A DNA stretch of 64,000 nucleotides from Streptomyces sp. NBC_00443 (GTDB lineage Bacteria > Actinomycetota > Actinomycetes > Streptomycetales > Streptomycetaceae): assembly GCF_036014175.1 (NCBI RefSeq), contig NZ_CP107917.1:7378001-7442000 (forward strand), read 5' to 3'. Position 1 is the first letter of the stretch, and the number at the start of each line of letters is the position of its first letter. Positions 1 through 7,441 of the stretch are shown piece by piece. The notes under the pieces are model-generated. The model was not told the DNA's origin. It saw only the letters and a list, made by a program, of their open reading frames with translations, and searched no databases. Both the position numbers and the translations under genes were made by a program.

Positions 1-645
1 GGCGTCGCGGACCTCGACCTGAAGCCGGCCCTGGAGGCGATGCTCATGGTCGTGGACGAGCCCGCGACCGAGGAGCGCCTCGCGAAGCTCCTGGAGCGGC
101 CCCGTCGGCGGATCGCCGATGCCCTGCGGGAGCTGGCCGACGAGTACGCCGTGCAGGGGCGGGGCTTCGAGCTGCGGTTCGTGGCCGGCGGCTGGCGTTT
201 CTACACCCGCGCCGAGTACGCGGCCGCCGTCGAACGGCTCGTGCTCGACGGGCAGACGGCCCGGCTCACGCAGGCCGCCCTGGAGACGCTCGCGGTCGTC
301 GCCTACCGCCAGCCGGTCAGCCGTAGCCGGGTCTCGGCCGTGCGCGGAGTGAACTGTGACGGTGTGATGCGCACCCTCCTGCAGCGCGGGCTGGTCGAGG
401 AGGCGGGCACGGAACCCGAAACAGGTGCGATCCTGTACAGGACGACGAACTACTTCCTGGAGCGGATGGGCCTGCGCGGTCTGGACGAGCTCCCGGAGCT
501 GGCGCCCTTCCTCCCGGAGGCGGAGGCGATCGAGGCCGAGACCCAGGAAGGCGTTCCGTCGTTCGACCCGGACGCTCCCGATGACGGTCCGGGCGTCCCG
601 GCACCCCGGGGCACCGACGACGTAGACGACCAGACGGAACTTTGA
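1..645 (+). CDS. scpB: Segregation and condensation protein ScpB (5' end outside window)
   Basis: This is the kleisin-partner subunit of the Smc-ScpA-ScpB complex, which compacts and segregates the chromosome in the cytoplasm. The reading frame is open from base 1 (GVADLDLKPALEAML...), so the true start lies upstream; the first internal ATG is at base 40. The paired winged-helix architecture is visible: one wHTH near the start (EERLAKLLERPRRRIADALREL) and a second containing TQAALETLAVVAYRQPVSR and NCDGVMRTLLQRGL, a family hallmark. An acidic, Asp/Pro-rich tail of about 50 residues follows, as is common in actinomycetes. The stop overlaps the next start (TGATG), indicating coupling with the pseudouridine synthase, a standard scpA-scpB-rluB arrangement. 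Function is by family; confidence is high. Confidence 0.5.
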   Translation, partial: GVADLDLKPALEAMLMVVDEPATEERLAKLLERPRRRIADALRELADEYAVQGRGFELRFVAGGWRFYTRAEYAAAVERLVLDGQTARLTQAALETLAVVAYRQPVSRSRVSAVRGVNCDGVMRTLLQRGLVEEAGTEPETGAILYRTTNYFLERMGLRGLDELPELAPFLPEAEAIEAETQEGVPSFDPDAPDDGPGVPAPRGTDDVDDQTEL

Positions 646-1766
646 TGCGAAGCAGCAGCGGCAGGAACAGCAGCGGAAACAACGGCGGGAGCCGTGGTGG
701 CAACAGCGGCGGCCGCGGCGGAAGCAGCGGTGGCCGCGGCAACCACCGCGGCGCCGGTAGCAACCGCGACGACACGCAGGGCGGCCGGCCGAAGAACCCG
801 CGCCCGGAGGAGCGGCGCTACGACGTGGGCCCCGGCGCCACCCAGGACGGCCCGAAGTCGGGACGTGGCGCCTCGGCGCGCGGCGGCGCCAAGGGCGGCC
901 CCAAGCAGGCCCAGGGCACCGGCCGGGGCCGTTCGGTTCCGGCGACGTCCCGCGAGTACGACGCGCGGGCCGAGGAGCGCAACCGCGAGCGCTACGCCGG
1001 CAAGAAGGACGTCAAGCTGCCCAAGACCTTCCCGGGCGCCGAGCAGGAGGGCGAGCGGCTGCAGAAGGTCCTCGCGCGCGCGGGCTACGGCTCGCGGCGG
1101 GCCTGCGAGGAGCTGATCGAGCAGGCCCGGGTCGAGGTCAACGGCGAGATCGTCCTCGAGCAGGGCAAGCGCGTCGACACGGAGAAGGACGAGGTCAAGG
1201 TCGACGGCCTGACCGTCGCGACGCAGTCGTACCAGTTCTTCTCGCTGAACAAGCCCGCCGGTGTCGTCTCGACGATGGAGGACAACGAGGGCCGGCAGTG
1301 CCTCGGTGACTACGTCACCAACCGGGAGACGCGGCTCTTCCACGTCGGGCGGCTCGACACCGAGACCGAGGGCGTGATCCTGCTCACCAACCACGGCGAG
1401 CTGGCCCACCGGCTGACCCACCCCCGGTACGGCGTGAAGAAGGTCTACCTCGCGCACATCGTGGGCCCGATCCCGCGTGACCTGGGCAAGCAGCTCAAGG
1501 ACGGCATCCAGCTGGAGGACGGGTACGCGCGCGCGGACCACTTCCGGGTCGTCGAGCAGACCGGCAAGAACTACCTGGTCGAGGTCACCCTGCACGAGGG
1601 CCGCAAGCACATCGTGCGCCGGATGCTCGCCGAGGCGGGCTTCCCGGTCGACAAGCTGGTGCGCGTCGCCTTCGGCCCGATCACGCTGGGCGACCAGAAG
1701 TCGGGCTGGCTGCGGCGGCTGTCGAACACCGAGGTCGGCATGCTGATGCAGGAAGTCGATCTGTAG
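645..1766 (+). CDS. rluB: 23S rRNA pseudouridine synthase, RluB/RsuA family
   Basis: This enzyme isomerises a uridine in large-subunit rRNA to pseudouridine. I chose ATG at 645 (373 aa) because it overlaps the scpB stop; a TTG lies one codon upstream. Residues 1-120 are a low-complexity Gly/Arg/Ser/Asn-rich extension, probably an RNA-binding tail and typical of actinomycete homologues. An S4 RNA-binding domain follows (about 138-185, ERLQKVLARAGYGSRRACEE). The catalytic domain carries FFSLNKPAGVVST and the signature HVGRLDTETEGVILLTN, with the catalytic Asp at about residue 238. The gene is coupled to scpB and the unit ends at a strong terminator. Which uridine is modified is inferred from family only. 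Confidence 0.5.
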   Translation: MRSSSGRNSSGNNGGSRGGNSGGRGGSSGGRGNHRGAGSNRDDTQGGRPKNPRPEERRYDVGPGATQDGPKSGRGASARGGAKGGPKQAQGTGRGRSVPATSREYDARAEERNRERYAGKKDVKLPKTFPGAEQEGERLQKVLARAGYGSRRACEELIEQARVEVNGEIVLEQGKRVDTEKDEVKVDGLTVATQSYQFFSLNKPAGVVSTMEDNEGRQCLGDYVTNRETRLFHVGRLDTETEGVILLTNHGELAHRLTHPRYGVKKVYLAHIVGPIPRDLGKQLKDGIQLEDGYARADHFRVVEQTGKNYLVEVTLHEGRKHIVRRMLAEAGFPVDKLVRVAFGPITLGDQKSGWLRRLSNTEVGMLMQEVDL

Positions 1767-1789
1767 GACGGACCTCGGTCCCACACGCG

Positions 1790-1836
1790 CGAATCGGCCG
1801 GTTCCGGATGTGCTCCGGGGCCGGCCGATTCGTTTT
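1790..1836 (+). terminator. Intrinsic terminator after scpB-rluB
   Basis: A perfect 12-bp stem is formed by CGAATCGGCCGG (1790-1801) and CCGGCCGATTCG (1821-1832), followed by TTTT. The 19-base loop can itself form a small CCGGA/TCCGG stem. It lies 24 bases after the rluB stop and separates this operon from the sigma-factor operon. Confidence 0.5.
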
Positions 1837-1877
1837 CGCCGCTCCGCCGGTCTGTATCAGGGACGGAGGGAGCGGGG

Positions 1878-2843
1878 ATGAGTACGACCACTGCGGACCG
1901 TGACGAGTTCGTCCGGCTGACCGGCCCGTACCGGCGGGAGCTGCTCGCGCACTGCTACCGGATGCTGGGCTCGGTAGACGAGGCCGAGGACCTGGTGCAG
2001 GAGACGTATCTGCGGGCCTGGCGGTCCTACGACGGCTTCGAGGGCCGGGCGTCCCTGCGGACGTGGCTGCACCGGATCGCCACCAACACGTGTCTGACGG
2101 CGCTGGAGGGCCGTGCGCGCCGTCCGCTGCCCTCGGGGCTCGGTGGGCCCGCCGAGGCGCCTGAGGAGCCGCTGAGGGCCCCTGTGACGGACGTTCCGTG
2201 GCTCCAGCCGCTGCCCGACGCGCTGGTCGACCCGGCGGGCGTCGTCGCCGCGCGGGGAAGTCTGCGCCTCGCCCTGGTCGCGGCCCTTCAGCACCTGCCC
2301 GCGCGGCAGCGTGCCGTCCTCATCCTGCGGGACGTGCTGGCCTGGCGGGCGGCCGAGGTGGCGGCGCTGCTCGGCACGTCGACGGCGGCGGTGAAGAGCA
2401 GCCTCCAGCGCGCGCGTGCCCGTCTCGACGAGGTGGCTCCCGACGAGGACCTCGTCGAGGAACCGGAGGACGCCGCAGACCGCGAGGTGCTCGAACGGTA
2501 CGTGGCCGCCTTCGAGAACGCCGACCTGGACACCCTGATCGGGCTCCTCCAAGAGGGCGTCGAGCTGGAGATGCCGCCCTTCCTGGAGTGGTACCGCGGC
2601 AAGGAGGACGTGCTGCGGTTCCTGCACGCGCGTGTCCACGAGAAGGGCACCCTGCGCATGTTGCGCACGCGCGCGAACGGGCAGCCGGCCGTGGCGATGT
2701 ACGTCCGCGGGGAGGACGACGTCCTGCGCGCGCACTCCCTGCAGGTGCTCACGGTGCACAAAGGCCTCCTGGCCCGGATCACGGCCTTCCTCGATCCGGC
2801 GGACCTGCTCGACCGGTTCGGGCTGCCCGAGGAGCTGTCATGA
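1878..2843 (+). CDS. ECF sigma-70 factor with C-terminal SnoaL-like domain
   Basis: This is a 321-residue extracytoplasmic-function sigma factor of the long type (SigG/SigJ-like, TIGR02960-type by my reading). Region 2 spans about residues 15-75 (HCYRMLGSVDEAEDLVQETY, then LRTWLHRIATN). Region 4 spans about 130-185 (LPARQRAVLILRDVLAW and TAAVKSSLQRARARL). From about 195 to the end there is a SnoaL/NTF2-like domain, which in related ECF groups modulates activity instead of a classical anti-sigma factor. ATG 1878 is preceded by GGAGGGAG at 1865. The stop overlaps the next start (ATGA), so the downstream MDMPI-fold protein is co-translated and may be a functional partner (inference). No membrane anti-sigma gene is adjacent. 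Confidence 0.5.
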   Translation: MSTTTADRDEFVRLTGPYRRELLAHCYRMLGSVDEAEDLVQETYLRAWRSYDGFEGRASLRTWLHRIATNTCLTALEGRARRPLPSGLGGPAEAPEEPLRAPVTDVPWLQPLPDALVDPAGVVAARGSLRLALVAALQHLPARQRAVLILRDVLAWRAAEVAALLGTSTAAVKSSLQRARARLDEVAPDEDLVEEPEDAADREVLERYVAAFENADLDTLIGLLQEGVELEMPPFLEWYRGKEDVLRFLHARVHEKGTLRMLRTRANGQPAVAMYVRGEDDVLRAHSLQVLTVHKGLLARITAFLDPADLLDRFGLPEELS

Positions 2844-3388
2844 ACTCCGGGGAACTGCTGGAGCGTTCGCTCGCCTACGCACTGGGCAGCGTCGCCGGGT
2901 CCGAGTCCGCGAGCCTGATGGGCGCGACGCCCTGCGCCGAGTGGGACCTCGGGGAGCTGCTCGGGCATCTCGACGACTCGCTGGACGCGCTGTACGAGGG
3001 CCTGACCGGCGGGCGGATCGGGCTGCTCCCGCGTGCCGACCGGGCCTGCGGCTTCCGTACGCGCGCGTGCGCGGTGCTCGGCGCCTGGACGGCCGGGCCC
3101 GCCGAGGAGCGTGTCCTGGTCGGTGAACGGCCGCTGGACGTACGGGTGATGGCCGCTGTGGGCGCCGTCGAGATCGCCGTGCACGGGTGGGACGTCGCCC
3201 AGGCCAGCGGCCGGCCCAGGCCCATCCCGCTTCCGCTCGCCGCCGAGCTGCTGAGCATCGCCCGCTGTGTGGTCGCGGAGGAGGACCGGGGCGTGCGGTT
3301 CGGCGCGCTGCTCCAGGTGCCGCCCCGCGCGCGTGCCGACGTCCGGCTGCTGGCCTTCCTGGGACGCCGCGATTCCTTTGCGGAGTGA
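2840..3388 (+). CDS. DinB/mycothiol-dependent maleylpyruvate isomerase-fold protein (TIGR03086-like)
   Basis: The 182-residue protein resembles the MDMPI_N/DinB four-helix bundle family. The N-terminal segment (CAEWDLGELLGHLDDSLDAL) has the helix-one histidine region and a later EIAVHGWDVAQASG segment contains the typical E-x3-H-x-WD metal-site motif. Proteins of this fold use a divalent metal and often a low-molecular-weight thiol such as mycothiol, but many are uncharacterised. The ATG at 2840 overlaps the sigma-factor stop by four bases, so expression is coupled to the ECF sigma factor. A role in sensing or detoxifying the signal for that sigma factor is inference only. Confidence 0.5.
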   Translation: MNSGELLERSLAYALGSVAGSESASLMGATPCAEWDLGELLGHLDDSLDALYEGLTGGRIGLLPRADRACGFRTRACAVLGAWTAGPAEERVLVGERPLDVRVMAAVGAVEIAVHGWDVAQASGRPRPIPLPLAAELLSIARCVVAEEDRGVRFGALLQVPPRARADVRLLAFLGRRDSFAE

Positions 3389-3397
3389 GCCCGGTCT

Positions 3398-3435
3398 GCC
3401 TTCCGTGAGTGACCCCCAGTGATCTCACGGAAGGC
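3398..3435 (+). promoter_or_regulatory. Inverted repeat covering the ribosome binding site of the DHA2 exporter
   Basis: Perfect 12-base arms GCCTTCCGTGAG (3398-3409) and CTCACGGAAGGC (3424-3435) surround a 14-base spacer. The right arm contains GGAAGG, the ribosome binding site for the ATG at 3442. It could be a repressor operator (two half-sites), a terminator for the sigma-factor operon, or an RNA hairpin that hides the ribosome binding site; sequence alone does not decide. No T-tract follows, which argues against a simple terminator. Confidence 0.5.
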
Positions 3436-3441
3436 ATCGTC

Positions 3442-4857
3442 ATGACCGAGACCCTGAAAGCCCCTCTCCTGTCGGCGTCCGCCGCGCAGGCGCCCCCGCG
3501 CCGCGGGTGGACGGTCGCCCTCGCCGGGCTAGGCGCGCTGTTGTGCTCCCTCGACGTCGTGGTCGTAGCCACCGCGCTGCCCGCGCTGCAGGCCGACTTC
3601 GGGGCCAGCCTGTCCGAGCTGGAGTGGACGATCAACGCCTACAACCTCGTGTTCGCGTGCCTCACCCTGACCGGCGCCGCGCTGGGCGACCGGTTCGGCC
3701 GGCGGCGGATGTACGTCGTGGGCCTCGCCGTCTTCACGCTCGCCTCGGCCGCGGCTGCCCTCGCCTCGGGCCCTGGTCAGCTCATCGGCGCGCGCCTGCT
3801 GCAGGGCGCAGGAGCCGCCGTACTGCTGCCGCTCACGCTGACCCGGATCAGTGAGGCGTTCCCGGCCGAGAGGCGGGGCGTCGCCATCGGCCTGTGGGGC
3901 GGGGTGACCGGACTCGGCGTGGCCGCCGGGCCGGTGCTGGGCGGGGCCGTCACCGAGGGCCTGTCCTGGCAGTGGATCTTCTGGCTGAACGTGCCCATCG
4001 GGCTGGCCATGATCCCCCTCGCCGCCCGCATGCTGCGCGAGAGCCACGGCACCCGCCCCCAGCTCGACCTCGTCGGGCTGGTGCTGGCGGCCGTGGGCCT
4101 GACGGGCCTGGCCTGGGCGCCGGTGCGGGCACCCGAGGCGGGCTGGGGGAGCGCCGAGGTGCTGACCGCGCTGGCCGCCGGGATCGTGTTCGTCGCGGCA
4201 TTCCTGGGCTGGGAGAAGAACGGGGCCCGCTATCCGATGCTGCCGCTGTCCCACTTCCGGCGGCGTGGGTTCTCGACCGCAAACGCCTCCGCGTTCCTCC
4301 TCTTCGCCTCGCTGCTCGGCGCCCTGTTCATGATCACGCAGCTCTTCCAGCTCGGCCTCGGCTACTCCCCGCTGGAGGCAGGTGTCCGGATCCTGGTCTG
4401 GAACGCCACGCCCCTGCTGATCGCGCCGGTCGCCGGAGCGCTCGCCGACCGGTTCGGGACCCGGCCGTTCATGCTGGGCGGCCTGGTGCTCCAGGCGACT
4501 GGCCTCGCGCTGCTGGCCTGGCTGGTCGAACCCGGCGTCGGATACGGCAGCCTCGTCGTCCCGCTGATCGTCGCGGGCGTCGGCATCTCCATGGTGTTCC
4601 CGAGCGTGGCCAACGCCGTGACCTCGTCCGTCCCGCTGGGCGACGCGGGCGTCGCGGCAGGCGTCAACAACGCGCTGCGCGAGCTGGGCGGCGTCTTCGG
4701 GATCGCCATCGCCGCGGCCGTGTTCACGACGTACGGCGGCTACGGCTCGCCGGAGGCGTTCATCGACGGAGCCGGGGCGGCGCTGTGGGTGACGGCGGCC
4801 GCGGCGGCCGTGGGGGCGGGGGTGGCGGCGTTTGCGCCCTCCCGCGCGCGGGCCTAG
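3442..4857 (+). CDS. MFS multidrug exporter, DHA2 (EmrB/QacA) family
   Basis: This 471-residue, 14-TM type proton-driven drug exporter has the DHA2 layout: the TM1 acidic-residue motif (LCSLDVVVVATALPAL), motif A after TM2 (GDRFGRRRMYVVGL) and the motif-C-like glycine-rich segment in TM5 (GGVTGLGVAAGPVLGG). I chose ATG 3442 because GGAAGG lies 7 bases upstream; an in-frame GTG at 3409 lies inside the inverted repeat and has no ribosome binding site. The gene stands downstream of the sigma-factor pair but is separated by the inverted repeat at 3398-3435, which probably controls it. Substrate is unknown. Confidence 0.5.
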   Translation: MTETLKAPLLSASAAQAPPRRGWTVALAGLGALLCSLDVVVVATALPALQADFGASLSELEWTINAYNLVFACLTLTGAALGDRFGRRRMYVVGLAVFTLASAAAALASGPGQLIGARLLQGAGAAVLLPLTLTRISEAFPAERRGVAIGLWGGVTGLGVAAGPVLGGAVTEGLSWQWIFWLNVPIGLAMIPLAARMLRESHGTRPQLDLVGLVLAAVGLTGLAWAPVRAPEAGWGSAEVLTALAAGIVFVAAFLGWEKNGARYPMLPLSHFRRRGFSTANASAFLLFASLLGALFMITQLFQLGLGYSPLEAGVRILVWNATPLLIAPVAGALADRFGTRPFMLGGLVLQATGLALLAWLVEPGVGYGSLVVPLIVAGVGISMVFPSVANAVTSSVPLGDAGVAAGVNNALRELGGVFGIAIAAAVFTTYGGYGSPEAFIDGAGAALWVTAAAAAVGAGVAAFAPSRARA

Positions 4858-4897
4858 CCGTTACCGGGTCAGGGCTTGCGGCACCCACCCCACCCTC

Positions 4898-4920
4898 TTT
4901 ATAGTCGTACTGACTATTAA
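4898..4920 (+). promoter_or_regulatory. Palindromic operator ahead of the Nudix/ADP-ribosylglycohydrolase operon
   Basis: ATAGTCGTACTGACTAT (4901-4917) is a perfect inverted repeat with arms ATAGTC/GACTAT and a 5-base centre; it extends outward to TTTATAGTC/GACTATTAA with one mismatch. It lies 15 bases before the start codon of the NrtR-like gene and overlaps the only AT-rich, promoter-like stretch. NrtR/NdnR-type Nudix regulators bind TAGT...ACTA-type palindromes, so autoregulation by the adjacent protein is a reasonable inference. Confidence 0.5.
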
Positions 4921-4934
4921 GGGGGTGGGTTCGC

Positions 4935-5651
4935 ATGGCCTACGACAAGTACGCCCACGAACCTTTCGCCGTCACCGCCGACCTCGCCGTCCTCACCATC
5001 CGCGACGGCGTCCTGCACGTCCTGCTCGTCGAGCGCGGGCAGGAGCCGTACAAGGGCAACTGGGCGCTCCCCGGCGGGTTCGTGCAGCCGGACGAGTCGG
5101 CGGAGACCGCCGCCCGGCGTGAACTCGCCGAGGAGACCGGCCTGTCGGACGTCTCCGGACTGCACCTGGAGCAGCTGCGGACCTACAGCGAACCCGACCG
5201 CGACCCCCGCATGCGGGTCGTGACGGTCGCCTTCGCCGCCCTGCTGCCCCACCCGCCCGAACCGCACGGCGGCAGCGACGCCGCGCAGGCGCGCTGGGTG
5301 CCGTACGACACGGCAGGTCCGCTCGCCTTCGACCACGACCGGATCCTGGCCGACGCCCATGAACGCGTCGGCGCCAAGCTCGAGTACGTCGGCCTCGCCA
5401 CCGCCTTCTGCCCGCCCGAGTTCACGCTCGGCGAGCTGCAACAGGTCTACGAGACGGTGTGGGGGACCGCCCTCGACCGGCCCAACTTCCGCCGCAAGGT
5501 GCTCGCCACACCGGGCTTCGTCGAACCCGTGCCCGGCGCGGCCCGGCTCACCGGCGGCCGCGGCAAGCCGGCCGCGCTGTACCGCGCGGGCAGCGCCGCC
5601 ACCCTCCATCCGCCCCTGCTGCGGCCCACCCCGGAAGGACCCCCCGCATGA
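4935..5651 (+). CDS. NrtR-like Nudix protein with C-terminal winged helix
   Basis: Residues about 10-140 form a Nudix fold. The Nudix box is fully intact (G48-x5-E54-x7-R62-E63-L64-x-E66-E67-x-G69-L70), so ADP-ribose/NAD-type pyrophosphatase activity is possible. Residues about 150-225 (FTLGELQQVYETVWGTALDR then NFRRKVLATPGF) match the winged-helix DNA-binding domain of NrtR regulators, which sense ADP-ribose and control NAD metabolism genes. Regulatory NrtR proteins often have degenerate Nudix boxes; here both functions could persist. The start is ATG 4935, with GGGGGTGGG upstream. It overlaps the next gene by ATGA and is headed by the palindrome at 4898-4920. The regulator role is inference from architecture and context. 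Confidence 0.5.
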   Translation: MAYDKYAHEPFAVTADLAVLTIRDGVLHVLLVERGQEPYKGNWALPGGFVQPDESAETAARRELAEETGLSDVSGLHLEQLRTYSEPDRDPRMRVVTVAFAALLPHPPEPHGGSDAAQARWVPYDTAGPLAFDHDRILADAHERVGAKLEYVGLATAFCPPEFTLGELQQVYETVWGTALDRPNFRRKVLATPGFVEPVPGAARLTGGRGKPAALYRAGSAATLHPPLLRPTPEGPPA

Positions 5652-6670
5652 CCACGACCACCGTCCGCAAGCGCGCCGCCACCGGCGCCCTGCTCGGCCT
5701 CGCCCTCGGGGACGCGCTCGGCTTCCCGACCGAGTTCAACGACGTGCCGTCGATCCTCGCCAAGTGCGGGCCGTGGCGCGAGATGGAATTGCCGACGCCG
5801 GCCATCGTCACCGACGACACGCAGATGACGCTCGCCTTGGGGAAGGGGCTGCGGACGGCGACGGACCTGGGCGTGCTCGGACCCGAGGCGATGACGGAGC
5901 CGGTGCGGGCGGAGTTCGTGGCATGGAACCGCTCCCCGGAGAACAACCGGGCCCCGGGCAACACCTGCCTGAGAGCCTGTGACCTGCTGGAGCGGCCCGA
6001 CATGCCCTGGCAGGACGCCAGCCAGACCGGCTCCAAGGGCTGCGGCGCCAACATGCGCGTCGCGCCGATCGGGCTCGTCCCCGGCCTCAGCGACGAACAG
6101 CGCGCGGGCGCCGCCCAGTTGCAGTCCGCGCTCACCCACGGGCACCCGACAGCCCTCGCCGCCTCCGACCTGACCGCGCACGCCGTACGACTGCTCGCCC
6201 AGGGAGCCGAACCGACCGGACTGGTCGGGCTGCTGCGGTCGTATGCCTACGAGAACCGCACCCGCTACCACGAGCGCTGGCTCGGTGACCTGTGGACCCG
6301 CAGCCAGGACCCCACCCCCGAGCACTTCATCACGCGAGGCTGGGACGAGTGCCTGGGGATCCTGGACCGGGTCCAGGAGGCCGTACGGACCGTCTCGCCC
6401 GAGACCGATCCGTGCCTGGCCACGGGCGAGGGCTGGATCGCCGAAGAGGCCATGGCCTCGGGCCTGTTGTGCTTCCTGTGGTTCGTCGACGAGCCGCTGA
6501 CGGCGCTGCGCCGGGCCGCCTGCACGTCGGGCGACTCGGACTCGATCGCGTGTCTGACGGGGGCCTTCGCGGGCGCGTATCTGGGCGCCGACGCCTGGCC
6601 GACCCGGTGGGCGGACCGGATCGAGTACCGGGGTGACCTGCTGACCCTCGGAGCGCTCTGGGACGCTTGA
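5648..6670 (+). CDS. ADP-ribosylglycohydrolase (DraG/ARH family)
   Basis: This 340-residue enzyme hydrolyses ADP-ribosyl bonds on protein, nucleic acid or small-molecule substrates. Both di-magnesium motifs are present: GALLGLALGDALG near the N-terminus with TDDTQMT at about 55-61, and GDSDSIACLTGAFAGA at about 295. An asparagine-rich loop (NRSPENNRAPGNTCLRA) matches the substrate-side segment of this family. ATG 5648 overlaps the Nudix stop, and the next gene starts 3 bases after its stop, so this is a tight operon. Pairing with an ADP-ribose-sensing Nudix regulator suggests a role in turnover of ADP-ribosylation or NAD-derived modifications (inference). Confidence 0.5.
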   Translation: MTTTTVRKRAATGALLGLALGDALGFPTEFNDVPSILAKCGPWREMELPTPAIVTDDTQMTLALGKGLRTATDLGVLGPEAMTEPVRAEFVAWNRSPENNRAPGNTCLRACDLLERPDMPWQDASQTGSKGCGANMRVAPIGLVPGLSDEQRAGAAQLQSALTHGHPTALAASDLTAHAVRLLAQGAEPTGLVGLLRSYAYENRTRYHERWLGDLWTRSQDPTPEHFITRGWDECLGILDRVQEAVRTVSPETDPCLATGEGWIAEEAMASGLLCFLWFVDEPLTALRRAACTSGDSDSIACLTGAFAGAYLGADAWPTRWADRIEYRGDLLTLGALWDA

Positions 6671-6673
6671 CGG

Positions 6674-7441
6674 ATGATCGACGCCCTGGACATCGACCTC
6701 ACGCCCGTCGTCGCCGAGCAGCCCGACCCGGTGCTGTTCGCGACCGTCTCCGGCGCGCATCTGTACGGCTTTCCGTCACGCGACTCGGACGTGGACCTGC
6801 GGGGCGTGCACCTGCTGCCGGCCGCCGACCTCGTCGGGCTGCGGGAGCCGGACGAGACGCGGTCACGGATGTGGGTCCGGGAAGGCGTCGAGATGGACCT
6901 GGTCACGCACGACCTGCGCAAGTTCGTACGGCTGATACTGCGCCGCAACGGCTACGTGCTGGAGCAGCTGCTCTCGCCGCTCGTCGTGCACACCACGGAC
7001 GCCCACCGGGAGCTGGCCGAGCTCGCGCCCGGCGTCCTCACCAGCCACCACGCGCATCACTACCGGGGTTTCGCGAACACGCAGTGGCGGCTCTTCGAGA
7101 AGACCGGGGAGCTCAAGCCGCTGCTCTACACCTTCCGGGTGCTGCTCACCGGCATCCATCTGATGCGCAGCGGTGAGGTGCAGCCGCATCTGCCCACGCT
7201 GGTCGGGGCGGCCGCCTCGGACGGGAAAACCGACGCGCCCGGCTATCTGCCGGAGCTGATCGCGGCCAAGGCGGAGCAGGAGCACGGGCCCGCCGACGTC
7301 GAGCACGCGCGTGTGGCAGCCGACGTCGAGCGGCTGCACGGTGTGCTGGACGAGGCGCAGGCGGCCTCAGCGCTGCCCGACGCCCCGAGCACCTACGACG
7401 CCCTGCACGCCTTCGTCGTACGGACCCGGCTGGAGAGCTGA
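6674..7441 (+). CDS. Pol-beta superfamily nucleotidyltransferase (COG3541-type), copy 1
   Basis: The 255-residue protein has a minimal nucleotidyltransferase fold: SGAHLYGFPSRDSDVDLRG at residues 26-44 supplies the glycine loop and the two metal-binding aspartates (D39, D41), and EGVEMDLVTHD downstream could give the third. The canonical GS dipeptide is changed to SG. A helical C-terminal half follows (THHYRGFANTQWR-like segment after LTSHHAH). The family (YcgL-like, predicted nucleotidyltransferases) has no settled biochemical role. It is the third gene of the Nudix operon, starting 3 bases after the ADP-ribosylglycohydrolase stop. Its 3' end overlaps the convergent paralogue by 75 bases. 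Confidence 0.5.
   Translation: MIDALDIDLTPVVAEQPDPVLFATVSGAHLYGFPSRDSDVDLRGVHLLPAADLVGLREPDETRSRMWVREGVEMDLVTHDLRKFVRLILRRNGYVLEQLLSPLVVHTTDAHRELAELAPGVLTSHHAHHYRGFANTQWRLFEKTGELKPLLYTFRVLLTGIHLMRSGEVQPHLPTLVGAAASDGKTDAPGYLPELIAAKAEQEHGPADVEHARVAADVERLHGVLDEAQAASALPDAPSTYDALHAFVVRTRLES

Noticed and set aside
450-1784. Long minus-strand open frame opposite rluB
   Set aside because: Val/Ala/Leu-rich, without domain motifs or ribosome binding site; a codon-bias shadow of scpB/rluB.
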